Part shown: in pieces, positions 15,244 to 23,651 of the stretch
Numbering within the stretch: position 1 is the first letter of the stretch
Layout of the letters: each line of letters opens with the position of its first letter
Assembly: GCA_015075635.1 (NCBI GenBank)
Contig: JABTUA010000003.1
Coordinates: 310,001 to 374,000, forward strand
Length of the DNA stretch: 64,000 bases
Source of the DNA: Polyangiaceae bacterium
Lineage (GTDB): Bacteria; Myxococcota_A; Polyangia; Polyangiales; Polyangiaceae
Reading direction: 5' to 3'
Notes under the pieces: generated by a model
Database searches by the model: none
What the model was told of the DNA's origin: nothing
The model's input: the letters and a program-made list of their open reading frames with translations, nothing else
Made by a program: the position numbers and the translations under genes

Positions 15244-17334
15244 CTACTCGAGCTTCAGCTCGGCCGAGGCGGGCAGGTTGCGCGACGAGTCGCCGGCCCA
15301 GAGCTGCACGCTGGTCGGCTCGACGACCCAGCTCCCGACGCCCACGTCCCAGTACGCGAGGTCACGCACCGGAAACTCGAGCGCCACGTTCTTGGTCTCG
15401 CCCGGCTGAAGGTCGACCTTGGCGAAGGCCTTGAGCTCCCGCGGCGCCCGCTCCACGGCCGAGCTCGGGTAGCTGGCATAGAGCTGCACCACGGTCTTGC
15501 CCGCTGCCTCGCCGGTGTTGGTCACGTCGATGCTCGCGTGCACCGTGGCGCCGTCCGACAGCGTGGTCTCCGCGAGCCCCAGCTCGCCGAAGACGAAGCT
15601 CGTGTAGCTCAGACCGAACCCGAAGGGGAAGCTCGGGTCCAGTCCCTTGGCGTCGACGTAGCGATAGCCATGGAAGTAGTCGTAGGTGACGGCGTCCTGG
15701 TCGTTCACGAACGCGGGCAGCTGCGCTTCGGATGCCGGGAAGGTGAGCGGCAGCTTGCCCGACGGGCTCACGTCGCCGAACAGCACGTCCGCGATCGCGT
15801 GGCCGCCCTCCTGCCCGGGGTACCAGACCATGAGCAACGCCTCCACCTGATCGAGCCAGGGCGCCACGATGACCGGGCCGCTGCCTTCCAACACGACGAT
15901 GGTCCGGGCATTCTGGGCGGCGACCGCGGCGATCAGCGCGAGCTGCTCCTGGGGCAGGTCCAGCGACTCGCGATCGCCACCACCGAGCGCCTCGAAGTTC
16001 TCGCCTTCCTCCTTCGCCGTCAGCCCCACCACGACGACGGCCGCGTCCGCGGCAGCCAGCGTGGCGAGGTCGGCCGGCGCCAACGTGGGACCGGGGATGT
16101 AGTCGAGCTTGGTGCCCGAGCCGGCTCGATCGACGAGCCCCGCGCGCGGCGTGACGGCCCAGCTCGGCTCCGCGTTGCTGCTGCCCGCGTCTCCCAGGTT
16201 CTTCGTGTCGGCGAGCTGGCCGACCAGCGCCAGCGTCGCGAGCTTGGCGCGATCGAGCGGAAGCGCGGCTCCTTCGTTCTTCAGGAGCACGATGGCCTCG
16301 CGCTCGACCTCCAGGGTGAGGTCGGTGTGCTCCTGGCTCTCGACCACGTCGGCGGGCACCTGTTCGGGCGCGTCCAACGAGAACTCGAGCTTCTTGCGGA
16401 GAATGCGCCGCACAGCCTCGTCGATGACGCTCTCCTTCACCGTGCCCTGCTCGACGGCCGCGCCGAGGTCCTTCTGGTCGAAGTAGGCGCCCATCGGCAT
16501 CTCGATGCACAGACCCGCGTTTGCGGCTTCCACCGTGCTGCGCGTCCCGGTGAGCCAGTCGGACTCGACGAAGCCGTCGAACTCCCACTCCCCGTAGAGC
16601 AGATCCCGGAGCAAGTGAGCGTTCTCGCTCGAGTAGTGCCCGTTGACGGAGTTGTATGCGGTCATCACCGACGCCGGGCGAGCGTGGCGCACCACCTGCT
16701 CGAAATGCCGCGTGTAGATCTCGCGCAGCGTGCGCTCGTCGATGCTCACGTCGACGGACATGCGCCGATCTTCGATGCTGTTGGCGGCGTAGTGCTTCAA
16801 GCTGGCCAGCACGTGCTCCTGCGCGCCCGTGACGAAGGCCGAGCCCATGGCGCCGAGCAAGCACACGTCCTCGCCGTAGGTCTCCTGCGCGCGGCCCCAG
16901 CGCGGATGGCGGACGTTGTTCACCGCTGGAGCCAGGATCACGTTCCCGCCCTTGGCGGCGGTCTCGAGCCCGATGGCCTCCCCGACCCGCTGCTCGAGCT
17001 GGGTGTTGAAGGTCGCGGCTCGCGCCATCGGTACGGGGAAGGTGGTGGCCTTGCCGGCGCGTACGCCCCGCGGGCCGTCCACCATCTTGTAGCTCGGGAT
17101 GCCGAGCGCTTCGTCCTCGGGCGTCAGGTAGAGGCCGTCCACCGGCGCCATGCCCGAGCCGTGCATCTGAGCGATCTTCTGCTCGAGCGACATCCTGTCG
17201 AGCCAACCTTCGACCCGACCCTCGATGCCGCCCCGCTGCTGGACCTCCGGGTCACCACCGCAACCGCTGGCGACCAGGAGCGTCGCCAGCGTCGCCGCGC
17301 GCTGCTTGCGTCGACCCGCCACGCGTCGGAGCAT
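15244..17334 (-). CDS. lipoprotein beta-glucosidase, glycoside hydrolase family 3
   Basis: A 696-aa GH3 enzyme with a type II signal peptide (LLVASGC, lipid Cys25), so anchored at the envelope. The N-terminal TIM-barrel domain runs to about residue 330, with KMVDGPRGVR substrate-site segment, KHYAANSIEDRR and the catalytic nucleophile D259 in GFVESDW. The second alpha/beta sandwich contains AIVLLKNEGAALPL and the GGGDRESLDLP acid/base region, followed by YPGQEGGHAIADVLFGDVSPSGKLPLTFP and YRYVDAKGLDPSFPFGFGLSYTSF. A fibronectin-III-like domain completes the C-terminus (VTNTGEAAGKTVVQLY). Cleaves beta-glucosides or beta-xylosides from oligosaccharides. Monocistronic; 95 bp without a gene separate it from the zinc peptidase. 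Confidence 0.93.
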   Translation of the reverse strand: MLRRVAGRRKQRAATLATLLVASGCGGDPEVQQRGGIEGRVEGWLDRMSLEQKIAQMHGSGMAPVDGLYLTPEDEALGIPSYKMVDGPRGVRAGKATTFPVPMARAATFNTQLEQRVGEAIGLETAAKGGNVILAPAVNNVRHPRWGRAQETYGEDVCLLGAMGSAFVTGAQEHVLASLKHYAANSIEDRRMSVDVSIDERTLREIYTRHFEQVVRHARPASVMTAYNSVNGHYSSENAHLLRDLLYGEWEFDGFVESDWLTGTRSTVEAANAGLCIEMPMGAYFDQKDLGAAVEQGTVKESVIDEAVRRILRKKLEFSLDAPEQVPADVVESQEHTDLTLEVEREAIVLLKNEGAALPLDRAKLATLALVGQLADTKNLGDAGSSNAEPSWAVTPRAGLVDRAGSGTKLDYIPGPTLAPADLATLAAADAAVVVVGLTAKEEGENFEALGGGDRESLDLPQEQLALIAAVAAQNARTIVVLEGSGPVIVAPWLDQVEALLMVWYPGQEGGHAIADVLFGDVSPSGKLPLTFPASEAQLPAFVNDQDAVTYDYFHGYRYVDAKGLDPSFPFGFGLSYTSFVFGELGLAETTLSDGATVHASIDVTNTGEAAGKTVVQLYASYPSSAVERAPRELKAFAKVDLQPGETKNVALEFPVRDLAYWDVGVGSWVVEPTSVQLWAGDSSRNLPASAELKLE

Positions 17335-17589
17335 AGCGCTGTTGGCGGCCGTTGAGGTCCTCGCGATTGGGGTGTACGGGCCGAGAGCTCCTCGCCTTCG
17401 TCTTGATGCCTGCGGCTTGCGAGGCCGGAGCCGTCAGAGCTGCACGTCGGCGACGAGAATGCTCCGGGTCCGGTGCGCGTCGCACGAATTGCGCGGTACG
17501 CGGGGGTCGAGGCTCAGGCTGGCGATCGAGCGTGCGGCCGCCGCGAGAGAGCTGCAATGCTGGGATTCGCCAGCTAGTCTCGGGCACTC

Positions 17590-19050
17590 ATGAAGTCAGC
17601 GGCGAACACCGAGGCCTTCGCATCGACCATCGGCGCCATCGCGGGCACCAGCTCGGGCGAGGCCCCGGCGCCGCCAGCGCACGGGGTCGAGCGCTTCGAG
17701 CTGCTGCGCGAGATCGGCCGCGGAGGCATGGGGCGCGTGCTCGAGGCGAAGGACGGACAGTTCGGCCGACACGTCGCCGTCAAGGAGCTGGCGCGCGACG
17801 TGACGGATGTCGGGCACGTGCGGCGCTTCGTCGTGGAGGCCTTGGTCACGGGGAACCTCGAGCACCCGGGCATCCCGGCCGTCTACGAGCGAGGCAGCCG
17901 TGCGGGAGTGCCCTACTACGCCATGCGCCACGTGCGCGGACGCCCTTTCTCGGAGGTCCTGGGGGAGCGCAAGACGCTGCGCGAGCGCCTCAAGCTCCTG
18001 CCTCCGGTCGTGCAGGTTGCCCACACGCTCGGCTTCGCCCACGAGCGCGGCGTCGTCCATCGCGACGTGAAGCCCGACAACATCATGCTCGCACCCCACG
18101 GAGAGGTGGTGCTCTTGGACTGGGGGATCGCCAAAGTCCGCGGTGTCGACGGCGGGGCGTCGAGCGGCGTGATCCCCGAGTCTCACCCCGTCGCCTCGGA
18201 GAGCACGCGCGAGGGCGCCATCGTTGGCACGCCGGCCTACCTCTCGCCGGAGCAGGCCTCGGGGCAGACGGACCGGATCGACGAACGGACCGACGTCTTC
18301 GCCCTCGGTGCTTTGCTCTATCATGTCGTCGCCGGCCGACCGCCTTACGCGGGACCGAGCGTGGCGGCGGTCGTCGCCCGGGCTGCCGAGGCCGATTTCG
18401 AACCGTTGGAGCAGCTCGCGCCGGAGGCTCCCGCGGCGCTCCGCGCCATCATCGAAAAGGCGATGGCTCGGCTGCCCGACGACCGCTACGGCTCGGCGGC
18501 CGAGCTGGCTGACGCGCTCGAGGCGTTCCTGGCGGGTGCGGTGCTTTCCAGGCCTTCCCGAGTCCTGGCGGCGCTCGCCTGGGCAGGCGCAGTCGCGGCG
18601 CTCCTGGGCATGCTCGCCGGTTCGGCGCAACTCTGGGCGTTCACACCCACCTTGCGCGAGCAGGGCCTCGGCGCGCTCATCGTGCTGTTCCTGGCCGCGG
18701 CCTTCCTCTTGCTCGCACTGACCGAGTGGCGGACGCGGGGCCGTTACTGCTTGAGCCCGCTGCTCCTCGCACTCGCGGGAGCGAGCTTCATGCTCGGCCT
18801 CGCCGGAACGTTCACCGGGCTCTCGATCACGCTGAACGCCGCAGCCGCAGCCGAGACGCCGAGCTCGGCGATCCTCTTGTCGGGCGTCTACGAGACGAGC
18901 GGAGCGCTCGTGACCGCCAGCATCGTCACGGCCTTCGAGCTCGTGATCTGGAGTTTGCTGAGGCGCGTGGCGCCCGAGCCGGCGGCGGGGGCCGCGACGG
19001 GGGCCTCCCTCGGGATCGGCGCGCGCTTCCGCTCCATGGAGCGCCGATGA
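17590..19050 (+). CDS. membrane-anchored Ser/Thr protein kinase
   Basis: A 486-aa Hanks-type kinase. Kinase domain about residues 36-310: glycine loop GRGGMG (43-48), ATP-binding K65, E83, catalytic HRDVKPDN (157-164), DWG (177-179) in place of the usual DFG, then GTPAYLSPEQ and a C-lobe Asp/Arg. All catalytic residues are present, so activity is expected; the Phe-to-Trp change is tolerated in some bacterial kinases. The C-terminal 160 residues hold four or five hydrophobic segments, so unlike most such kinases it is multi-spanning. It overlaps the CPBP protease gene by ATGA at 19047-19050. Upstream 255 bp (17335-17589) show no gene. Confidence 0.93.
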   Translation: MKSAANTEAFASTIGAIAGTSSGEAPAPPAHGVERFELLREIGRGGMGRVLEAKDGQFGRHVAVKELARDVTDVGHVRRFVVEALVTGNLEHPGIPAVYERGSRAGVPYYAMRHVRGRPFSEVLGERKTLRERLKLLPPVVQVAHTLGFAHERGVVHRDVKPDNIMLAPHGEVVLLDWGIAKVRGVDGGASSGVIPESHPVASESTREGAIVGTPAYLSPEQASGQTDRIDERTDVFALGALLYHVVAGRPPYAGPSVAAVVARAAEADFEPLEQLAPEAPAALRAIIEKAMARLPDDRYGSAAELADALEAFLAGAVLSRPSRVLAALAWAGAVAALLGMLAGSAQLWAFTPTLREQGLGALIVLFLAAAFLLLALTEWRTRGRYCLSPLLLALAGASFMLGLAGTFTGLSITLNAAAAAETPSSAILLSGVYETSGALVTASIVTAFELVIWSLLRRVAPEPAAGAATGASLGIGARFRSMERR

Positions 19051-19769
19051 CCGAAGCAGACCCATCTCGGACCTCGCCGAGGGCCGGGCGCTGGCCGCTC
19101 GGAAGCGGTGCTCAACTGACGCACGCCGTCGTCGTGTCCTTCGCGATCATCACGCACTTCTTCGTGGGCTTCGCGCTGATCGGTCCGGCGCTCGGGCTGA
19201 CGCCCGACCGCGTGTTCGACGGCAGCAGCGCGGCGCTGCTGATGACGGCGGCGCAGGGGGTGTGGGGCCTCGGGCTGGTGGTGGGCGTCGGCCTGTTGCT
19301 GATCGGGCGGCTGAAGCCCGCGGACGTGGGCTGGCGCTTCCACGACCTGGGCAGAGACGTCGCCCTGGGAGCGCTGGGCGCGCTGCTCTTGATCGTCTGT
19401 GTGCTCGGACCGGCCGTGCTCGCCGGCAGGCTAGGCGTCGGCGAGACGCTGGCCACGATCCGCGGCTTCTCACCGGGGCAACGCGCGCAGATCCTGTTGA
19501 TCGGCGTCTTGGCGGCTGGAACGGAAGAGACGGTCTTCCGCGGCTACCTTCAGCCCGGCTTGGTGGCGCGCCTGGGCTTTCCGGCAGGCCTGCTGGTGGG
19601 CGCGCTGCTGTTCGGCCTCTACCACTTCCCGATGGGACTCCCGCTCGGGCACCTCGCCTCGAAGGCCGTCTCCGGCGTGGTCTTGGGGCTGCTCCGCGGG
19701 CGCGATCGCTCGCTGGTCGCGCCCGCGTTCGCGCACTTTCTGTTCTGGCAGCTCGTCGGGTTCACCTGA
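19047..19769 (+). CDS. CPBP-family intramembrane metalloprotease
   Basis: A 240-aa polytopic membrane protein of the CPBP/Rce1-like (CAAX protease and bacteriocin-processing) family. Diagnostic motifs are EETVFRGYL (EExxxR, E160-E161), FGLYHF (FxxxH, H193) and a C-terminal AHFLFW, forming the active site within the membrane. The earlier start in this frame is rejected because ATG 19047 overlaps the kinase stop and gives a normal N-terminus. Translational coupling to a multi-spanning kinase suggests the two act in the same membrane signalling step, for example kinase-controlled proteolysis, but this is inference. Confidence 0.88.
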   Translation: MTEADPSRTSPRAGRWPLGSGAQLTHAVVVSFAIITHFFVGFALIGPALGLTPDRVFDGSSAALLMTAAQGVWGLGLVVGVGLLLIGRLKPADVGWRFHDLGRDVALGALGALLLIVCVLGPAVLAGRLGVGETLATIRGFSPGQRAQILLIGVLAAGTEETVFRGYLQPGLVARLGFPAGLLVGALLFGLYHFPMGLPLGHLASKAVSGVVLGLLRGRDRSLVAPAFAHFLFWQLVGFT

Positions 19770-19915
19770 GCGCCCTGACCGCCTCGGAGTCGACACCGAA
19801 GATCGGCACGCCGACCGCCCGGAGGCCCGCCAGCGCCCGCCCGACCTGGCCGATGAAGGCGCCCCGAGCCGCCCGCGGCCCTTCGATCACAGCCGGTCGC
19901 TGCCGACACCCTGAC

Positions 19916-20671
19916 TCAGAACCAGACCTCCCAGCTCCCTGGCTCGACCTCGGCGGCGTGCGCGGTGACGCTGATGCGGTCGCGGCGGCCGCCAAAGGGC
20001 TGGATCTGGTGCAATCGGTAGCTGTCGAAGACGCACAGCTCCCCCACGCCGTATTCGACGATGGTGCTCGGCATCTCGAGCTCCGCTTCCGTCGCTTCGT
20101 CGGCGCCGGAGTAGCGCACGTCCCAGAGCGCGATGCCGCCGCCGCGCTGCGGCGCCTGAAGCATCACCAGGAGCGACAGCGCGGGCTTCCGCCCTCGGAT
20201 GTGCTCATCGGTCAGGCCCTCGGTATCGAAGTGCACGACGCCCCCGCGCCGCGCGACGACCTCTCCGTTGGGGAACACGTGGACCCCCGGTCCGCACCAC
20301 TCGGCGCGCTGCGCCGCCCGGCCGCCGGTCAGGGCCGCGACGGCCTCGATCATGCGGCGTTGCATACCCGGGAGCGTCGCCTCGACCAGGCGGTCCGACG
20401 CTCGGGCGTTCGCGAAGTAGTCCTCCGAGAGGTCTTCCTCCAGGTGGGTGTACCAGGCGCGCCCGAGCGAGTACTGCTCGCCGTCGAAGGCGGGCGTCCA
20501 GTGCTCGCGAGCGCGGTACACCGCGTTCGTCCAGTCGTGGCACTCGTCCCAGCTCAGGAAGCCGGGTGCGCGCAGCGCGAAGTGTCGCTCCACGTCGGCG
20601 AGCAGCCGGTCGCGGTCGCCGGGCTCGGCGCTCGGCCATGCGACGACACGCGGCTCTTCGCTCGAGGTCAT
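19916..20671 (-). CDS. 2OG-Fe(II) oxygenase-like protein, copy 3 (distinct subfamily)
   Basis: A 251-aa protein from ATG 20671. The double-stranded beta-helix motif is plain: HFD in GGVVHFDTEG, then distal His in DSYRLHQI and Arg in RRDRISVTAH, with a SLLVMLQAPQRGGGIALWD strand block between. It differs from the two paralogues at 1104 and 11322 in length, motifs and order and is not their close relative. The N-terminal half contains GFLSWDECHDWTNAVYRAREHW, resembling prolyl-hydroxylase-like domains. Substrate unknown. Monocistronic on the minus strand; the 146 bp downstream to the CPBP gene contain only a weak ORF. Confidence 0.75.
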   Translation of the reverse strand: MTSSEEPRVVAWPSAEPGDRDRLLADVERHFALRAPGFLSWDECHDWTNAVYRAREHWTPAFDGEQYSLGRAWYTHLEEDLSEDYFANARASDRLVEATLPGMQRRMIEAVAALTGGRAAQRAEWCGPGVHVFPNGEVVARRGGVVHFDTEGLTDEHIRGRKPALSLLVMLQAPQRGGGIALWDVRYSGADEATEAELEMPSTIVEYGVGELCVFDSYRLHQIQPFGGRRDRISVTAHAAEVEPGSWEVWF

Positions 20672-20715
20672 GGCGGCGGGACGCTGTCCAGCCGGCGAGC
20701 CCGCGTCAAGGCGAA

Positions 20716-21237
20716 TCAGGGGATCAACATCGGGCATACGGACGTGCAGTTGGTCTGCAGGCAGGACGACACGCCGATGAAGGTTCCGGTGGCGCCCAGG
20801 CAGGTAGGACACGTGCCGGGGACGCAGTTGAACGCGCTCTGGTTCAGGCAGTTTTCGAGATAGCAGCGCAGCTGCTGCGCGCAGGTCTCGTTGGCGAGAC
20901 AGGCGTTGGTCTGGTTGCAGCAGTTGGCGCGCCCGCACTGGTCGCAGGTCGCGTCGCCGGTCGTGACCAGTGGGTCCTGACAGTCCTTGCCGAAGAGCTC
21001 GCTGGTGCAGTTGTTGGGTGGGGCGGCATCGGCGCCGCCGCCGCTGCCACTCTGGCCGCCGGCCGCGCCCGCGCCGCCAGTCGCGCCGCCGCCGCTGCCG
21101 CCGCCGCCGCCGCCAGTCGCGCCGGTGCCCGCGTCACTGCCGCCGGTCGCGCCGCTCTCGGAAAACTCGCTGCCGCCGCAGGCGGTCACGAGACAAAACA
21201 GACACCCAAGCCCAAGTACCCGAGCCAAGCCACCCAT
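20716..21237 (-). CDS. Cys-rich Gly-linker lipoprotein
   Basis: A 173-aa lipoprotein from ATG 21237: signal MGGLARVLGLGCLFCLVTAC with lipobox VTAC (Cys20), a Gly/Ser/Ala linker to about residue 75, then a domain with 15 or so Cys (NCTSELFGKDCQDPLV, CDQCGRANCCNQTNACLANETC, LRCYLENCLN, CVPGTCPTCLG, CLQTNCTSVCP). The spacing CxxCxxxxCC...C is typical of small disulfide-rich domains on myxobacterial surface lipoproteins. No enzyme motif. Monocistronic, 44 bp downstream of the oxygenase start on the same strand. Confidence 0.75.
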   Translation of the reverse strand: MGGLARVLGLGCLFCLVTACGGSEFSESGATGGSDAGTGATGGGGGGSGGGATGGAGAAGGQSGSGGGADAAPPNNCTSELFGKDCQDPLVTTGDATCDQCGRANCCNQTNACLANETCAQQLRCYLENCLNQSAFNCVPGTCPTCLGATGTFIGVSSCLQTNCTSVCPMLIP

Positions 21238-21300
21238 CGCACCCGGATTGTTCGCCGAAGCGTGTCGCTCGGCAAGCCGGGAGTCGGCTAGCCTGCCGCA

Positions 21301-21660
21301 ATGGCGCGCGCTCTCGTACTGGCCCTGCTCCTGCATGCGTGCGCGAGCGCGCCTGCACCGGCTCCGCAGCCGGTCGTGGTAGCGCCGGCGTCCGCCGAGC
21401 CGGCGACCGAGCCGTCCGCGCCGCCGGCCGAGCGGGCGGCGCCGGCGGAGGAGCCCTTGGGGATCCGCGACTGCGACGAGTACCTGGCGCTCTATCGCGA
21501 CTGCGAGCCGAAGCTCGCGGGCGAGATCGCGGCGGGGAATCGGCGCGCGTACCGCGCGGAGCGTGCGCGGCTCGTGTACCTGAAGTCGAGCGACGAGGCG
21601 CCGGCGCTCCCCTCGGCTTGCGGCGACATGCTGCGCGAGCTCGAGCAGGTGTGTCGCTGA
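21301..21660 (+). CDS. small lipoprotein
   Basis: A 119-aa protein from ATG 21301 with signal MARALVLALLLHACASAP (Cys14 as probable lipidation site, lipobox LLHAC slightly off consensus). A Pro/Ala linker leads to a helical domain with three Cys (RDCDEYLALYRDCEPKL, LPSACGDML, QVCR). One base separates its stop from the next gene, so the two are co-transcribed. Divergent from the lipoprotein at 20716 across 63 bp. Function unknown. Confidence 0.65.
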   Translation: MARALVLALLLHACASAPAPAPQPVVVAPASAEPATEPSAPPAERAAPAEEPLGIRDCDEYLALYRDCEPKLAGEIAAGNRRAYRAERARLVYLKSSDEAPALPSACGDMLRELEQVCR

Positions 21661-21661
21661 C

Positions 21662-22306
21662 ATGCTGCTACTCCGCGGCACCGAAGAGCTGAGCTTCGAG
21701 CTCGGCGGGAGCGTCGCGGAGCATGACGCGCGCGCCCGCCTTCCGCCCGAGCTCGAGCCCGCGCTCGTCGCGGGCAGAGCGCGCGTCGCGCTCACGGTGT
21801 TCCGCATGCGCGGGCTCCGCCTGCGCGGCTTGCCCGGGCCCGGGCTCGACTACTCGGAGGCGCTGTGGCGTCTGGCCGTGCAGCACCGAGGAGAGCTCGC
21901 CTGGCTCGCCGTGGCGTGCGATCTGGACTCGGCACCAGTCCGGCTGACGGGACGCGCGCTGATCCGCTATCCGGTGCGCGAGGCGAGCCTCGGCCTGGCC
22001 GACGACGGCTTCTCCGTGCGCGCGGCCGACGCCGTGCTGGCGATCGAGCTCGGGGATCCGGCGACGGCAGAGCTCGAGTCACCGGGAACGCGACCTCTGC
22101 TCGTCGCGAGCGGCGGTCGGCTGTGGCGCGTGCCCTGGGCGGAGGTTCCGGCACCCGAGTCCCGCTGCCGGGCGCTCGAGGTTCGCGCCGATACGCTGAG
22201 CCAGCAGACTCTCGGGGCCGTCGACTGGGATCCGGTCGCCCTCTGGTTGCGGGGCCGCGGGCATCGCTGCGGGCGCGCGACGGATCTAACCAGTGTGCTA
22301 CGGTAG
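21662..22306 (+). CDS. hypothetical soluble protein (DUF2071/YqjF-like region)
   Basis: A 214-aa protein starting ATG 21662. No signal peptide. The segment VALTVFRMRGLRLRGLPGPGLDYSEALWRLAV resembles the start of the DUF2071/acetoacetate-decarboxylase-like fold (strand, Pro-Gly-rich turn, then Y-x-E-x-x-x-R), and VRLTGRALIRYPVREASL fits the next strands. This match is by eye and weak. Co-directional with the small lipoprotein before it; the next gene starts 5 bp on. Confidence 0.5.
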   Translation: MLLLRGTEELSFELGGSVAEHDARARLPPELEPALVAGRARVALTVFRMRGLRLRGLPGPGLDYSEALWRLAVQHRGELAWLAVACDLDSAPVRLTGRALIRYPVREASLGLADDGFSVRAADAVLAIELGDPATAELESPGTRPLLVASGGRLWRVPWAEVPAPESRCRALEVRADTLSQQTLGAVDWDPVALWLRGRGHRCGRATDLTSVLR

Positions 22307-22311
22307 GTCCC

Positions 22312-23642
22312 ATGGGTAAGTCGGGGCTTCTCGGGTTGGGAGCGGTGTGCTCACTGGGTCTGGGTCTGTTGGTCGCGTGCGGCGGGGGTGACACCGGCAC
22401 CGGTCTTCCGGGAATCGGCGGCGCCGCGGGCAGCGGCACCGGCGGCACGGGCGTCGGCGGCGGCAGCGGCGGCAGTGCCGGCGTCGCTGGCAGCGCCACG
22501 GGCGGCGCCGGCGGCGCGGGCGGCGCAGCCGGCAGCGGCGCGGTCGGCGGCGGCGGCACGGGTGGCGCCCCGGCGTGCAACAGCGGCCCGAACGACGATC
22601 AGGACAAAGACGGCTTCACGGTCGCCGACGGGGACTGCAACGACTGCGACGCCAAGGTGAACCCCGGCGCGATCGAGGTCGCGACGCCGAGCGGCGAGAC
22701 GGCGAAGGACGACGACTGCAACGGCACCGTGGACGACGTGCCGGCGACCTGCGACGACGCCGTCGCGCTCGACGAGAAGGATCCGGTCACCGTGGCCAAG
22801 AGCATCGAGCTCTGCAAGGCCGCGACCGGCGCCAAGGACTGGGGCCTGGTGAGCGCGAAGTGGGTGCTGCCCGACGGGACCGCCGTCGCGACCGCGAACG
22901 AGACCAACTACCACCTGGGGCACGGAGCGCATTCGGGACCAACGGCAAGGTCCAGAACGGCAAGCGCCTGCTCGGCCTGTCCAGCGGGACGGCGCGCCAG
23001 CCGTCGGACCCCGGCTACCAGGCTCCCTCGGGTTTCTCCAAGGGTTACACCTCCGGGAGCCCCACCGGCTTCCCCAAGGAGTCGCCGGCCTGTCCGAACG
23101 TCACCACGGGCGCGCCCAACGACGGCGTCGCGCTCGAGGTCGAGGTCCGCGTCCCGACGAACGCTGTCGCGTTCTCTTTCGACTCGAACTTCTACACCTA
23201 CGAGTGGCCGACCTACGTGTGCAGCCAGTACAACGACTTCTTCCTGGCGCTGATGTCGCCGGTGCCCAGCGGCCTCACCGACGCGAACGTGGTGTACGAC
23301 TCTGCGGGCAACCTGATCAGCGTGAACTCCGCGCTGCTCGACGTGTGCTCGTGCACGGGCGGTCCGCCATGCACTGCCGGCAGCAAGAGCTACTCTTGCG
23401 CGCAGGGTGGGAGCCTGCTCCTGGGCACCGGCTTCGGCAAGGACACCGCCAACGGCGAAGATCACGGCGCCACGGGCTGGCTCGTTACCACCGTGCCGGT
23501 GACCGGCGGCTCGACGGTGACCATGCGCTTCACCGTCTACGACTCCGGGGACGGCGTCTACGACTCGACGACGCTGCTCGACAACTGGACCTGGCTCACC
23601 TCCGGCGCGCCGACCACGCCGACGACGAAGGCGAAGCCTTAG
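22312..23642 (+). pseudogene. MopE/choice-of-anchor-L lipoprotein split by a frameshift
   Basis: The gene starts at ATG 22312 with a lipoprotein signal (LGLGLLVACGG), a long Gly/Ala/Ser linker and a MopE-type putative metal-binding motif (DKDGFTVADGDCNDCDAKVNPGA). It then enters a choice-of-anchor-L domain, but near 22917-22938 the reading frame changes by one base: the first frame reads NYHLGHGAH and is then nonsense, while the other frame continues AFGTNGKVQNGKRLLGLSSG to the stop at 23642. Downstream sequence is intact (YTYEWPTYVCSQYNDFFLAL, LLDVCSC, VTMRFTVYDSGDGVYDSTTLLDNW). A single-base loss explains it. Real decay and sequencing error cannot be told apart here. Full product would be about 443 aa, surface exposed. 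Confidence 0.8.
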
Positions 23643-23651
23643 TCGCGCCGC

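Noticed and set aside
17335..17589. 255-bp gap searched for RNA genes or small ORFs
   Set aside because: Only weak minus-strand shadow frames and no tRNA-like fold; treated as promoter region of the kinase gene and of the GH3 gene.
17590..19769. Kinase plus CPBP protease as a phage-defence module
   Set aside because: No nuclease, sensor or other defence gene beside it and neighbours are ordinary; signalling pair is the simpler reading.
19762..19995. Minus-strand ORF overlapping the third oxygenase gene with a protein-like end (GAFIGQVGRALAGLRAVGVPIFGVD)
   Set aside because: Its first half is a shadow of the oxygenase gene in another frame; the rest is about 45 codons without start or ribosome-binding site. 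Perhaps a relic.
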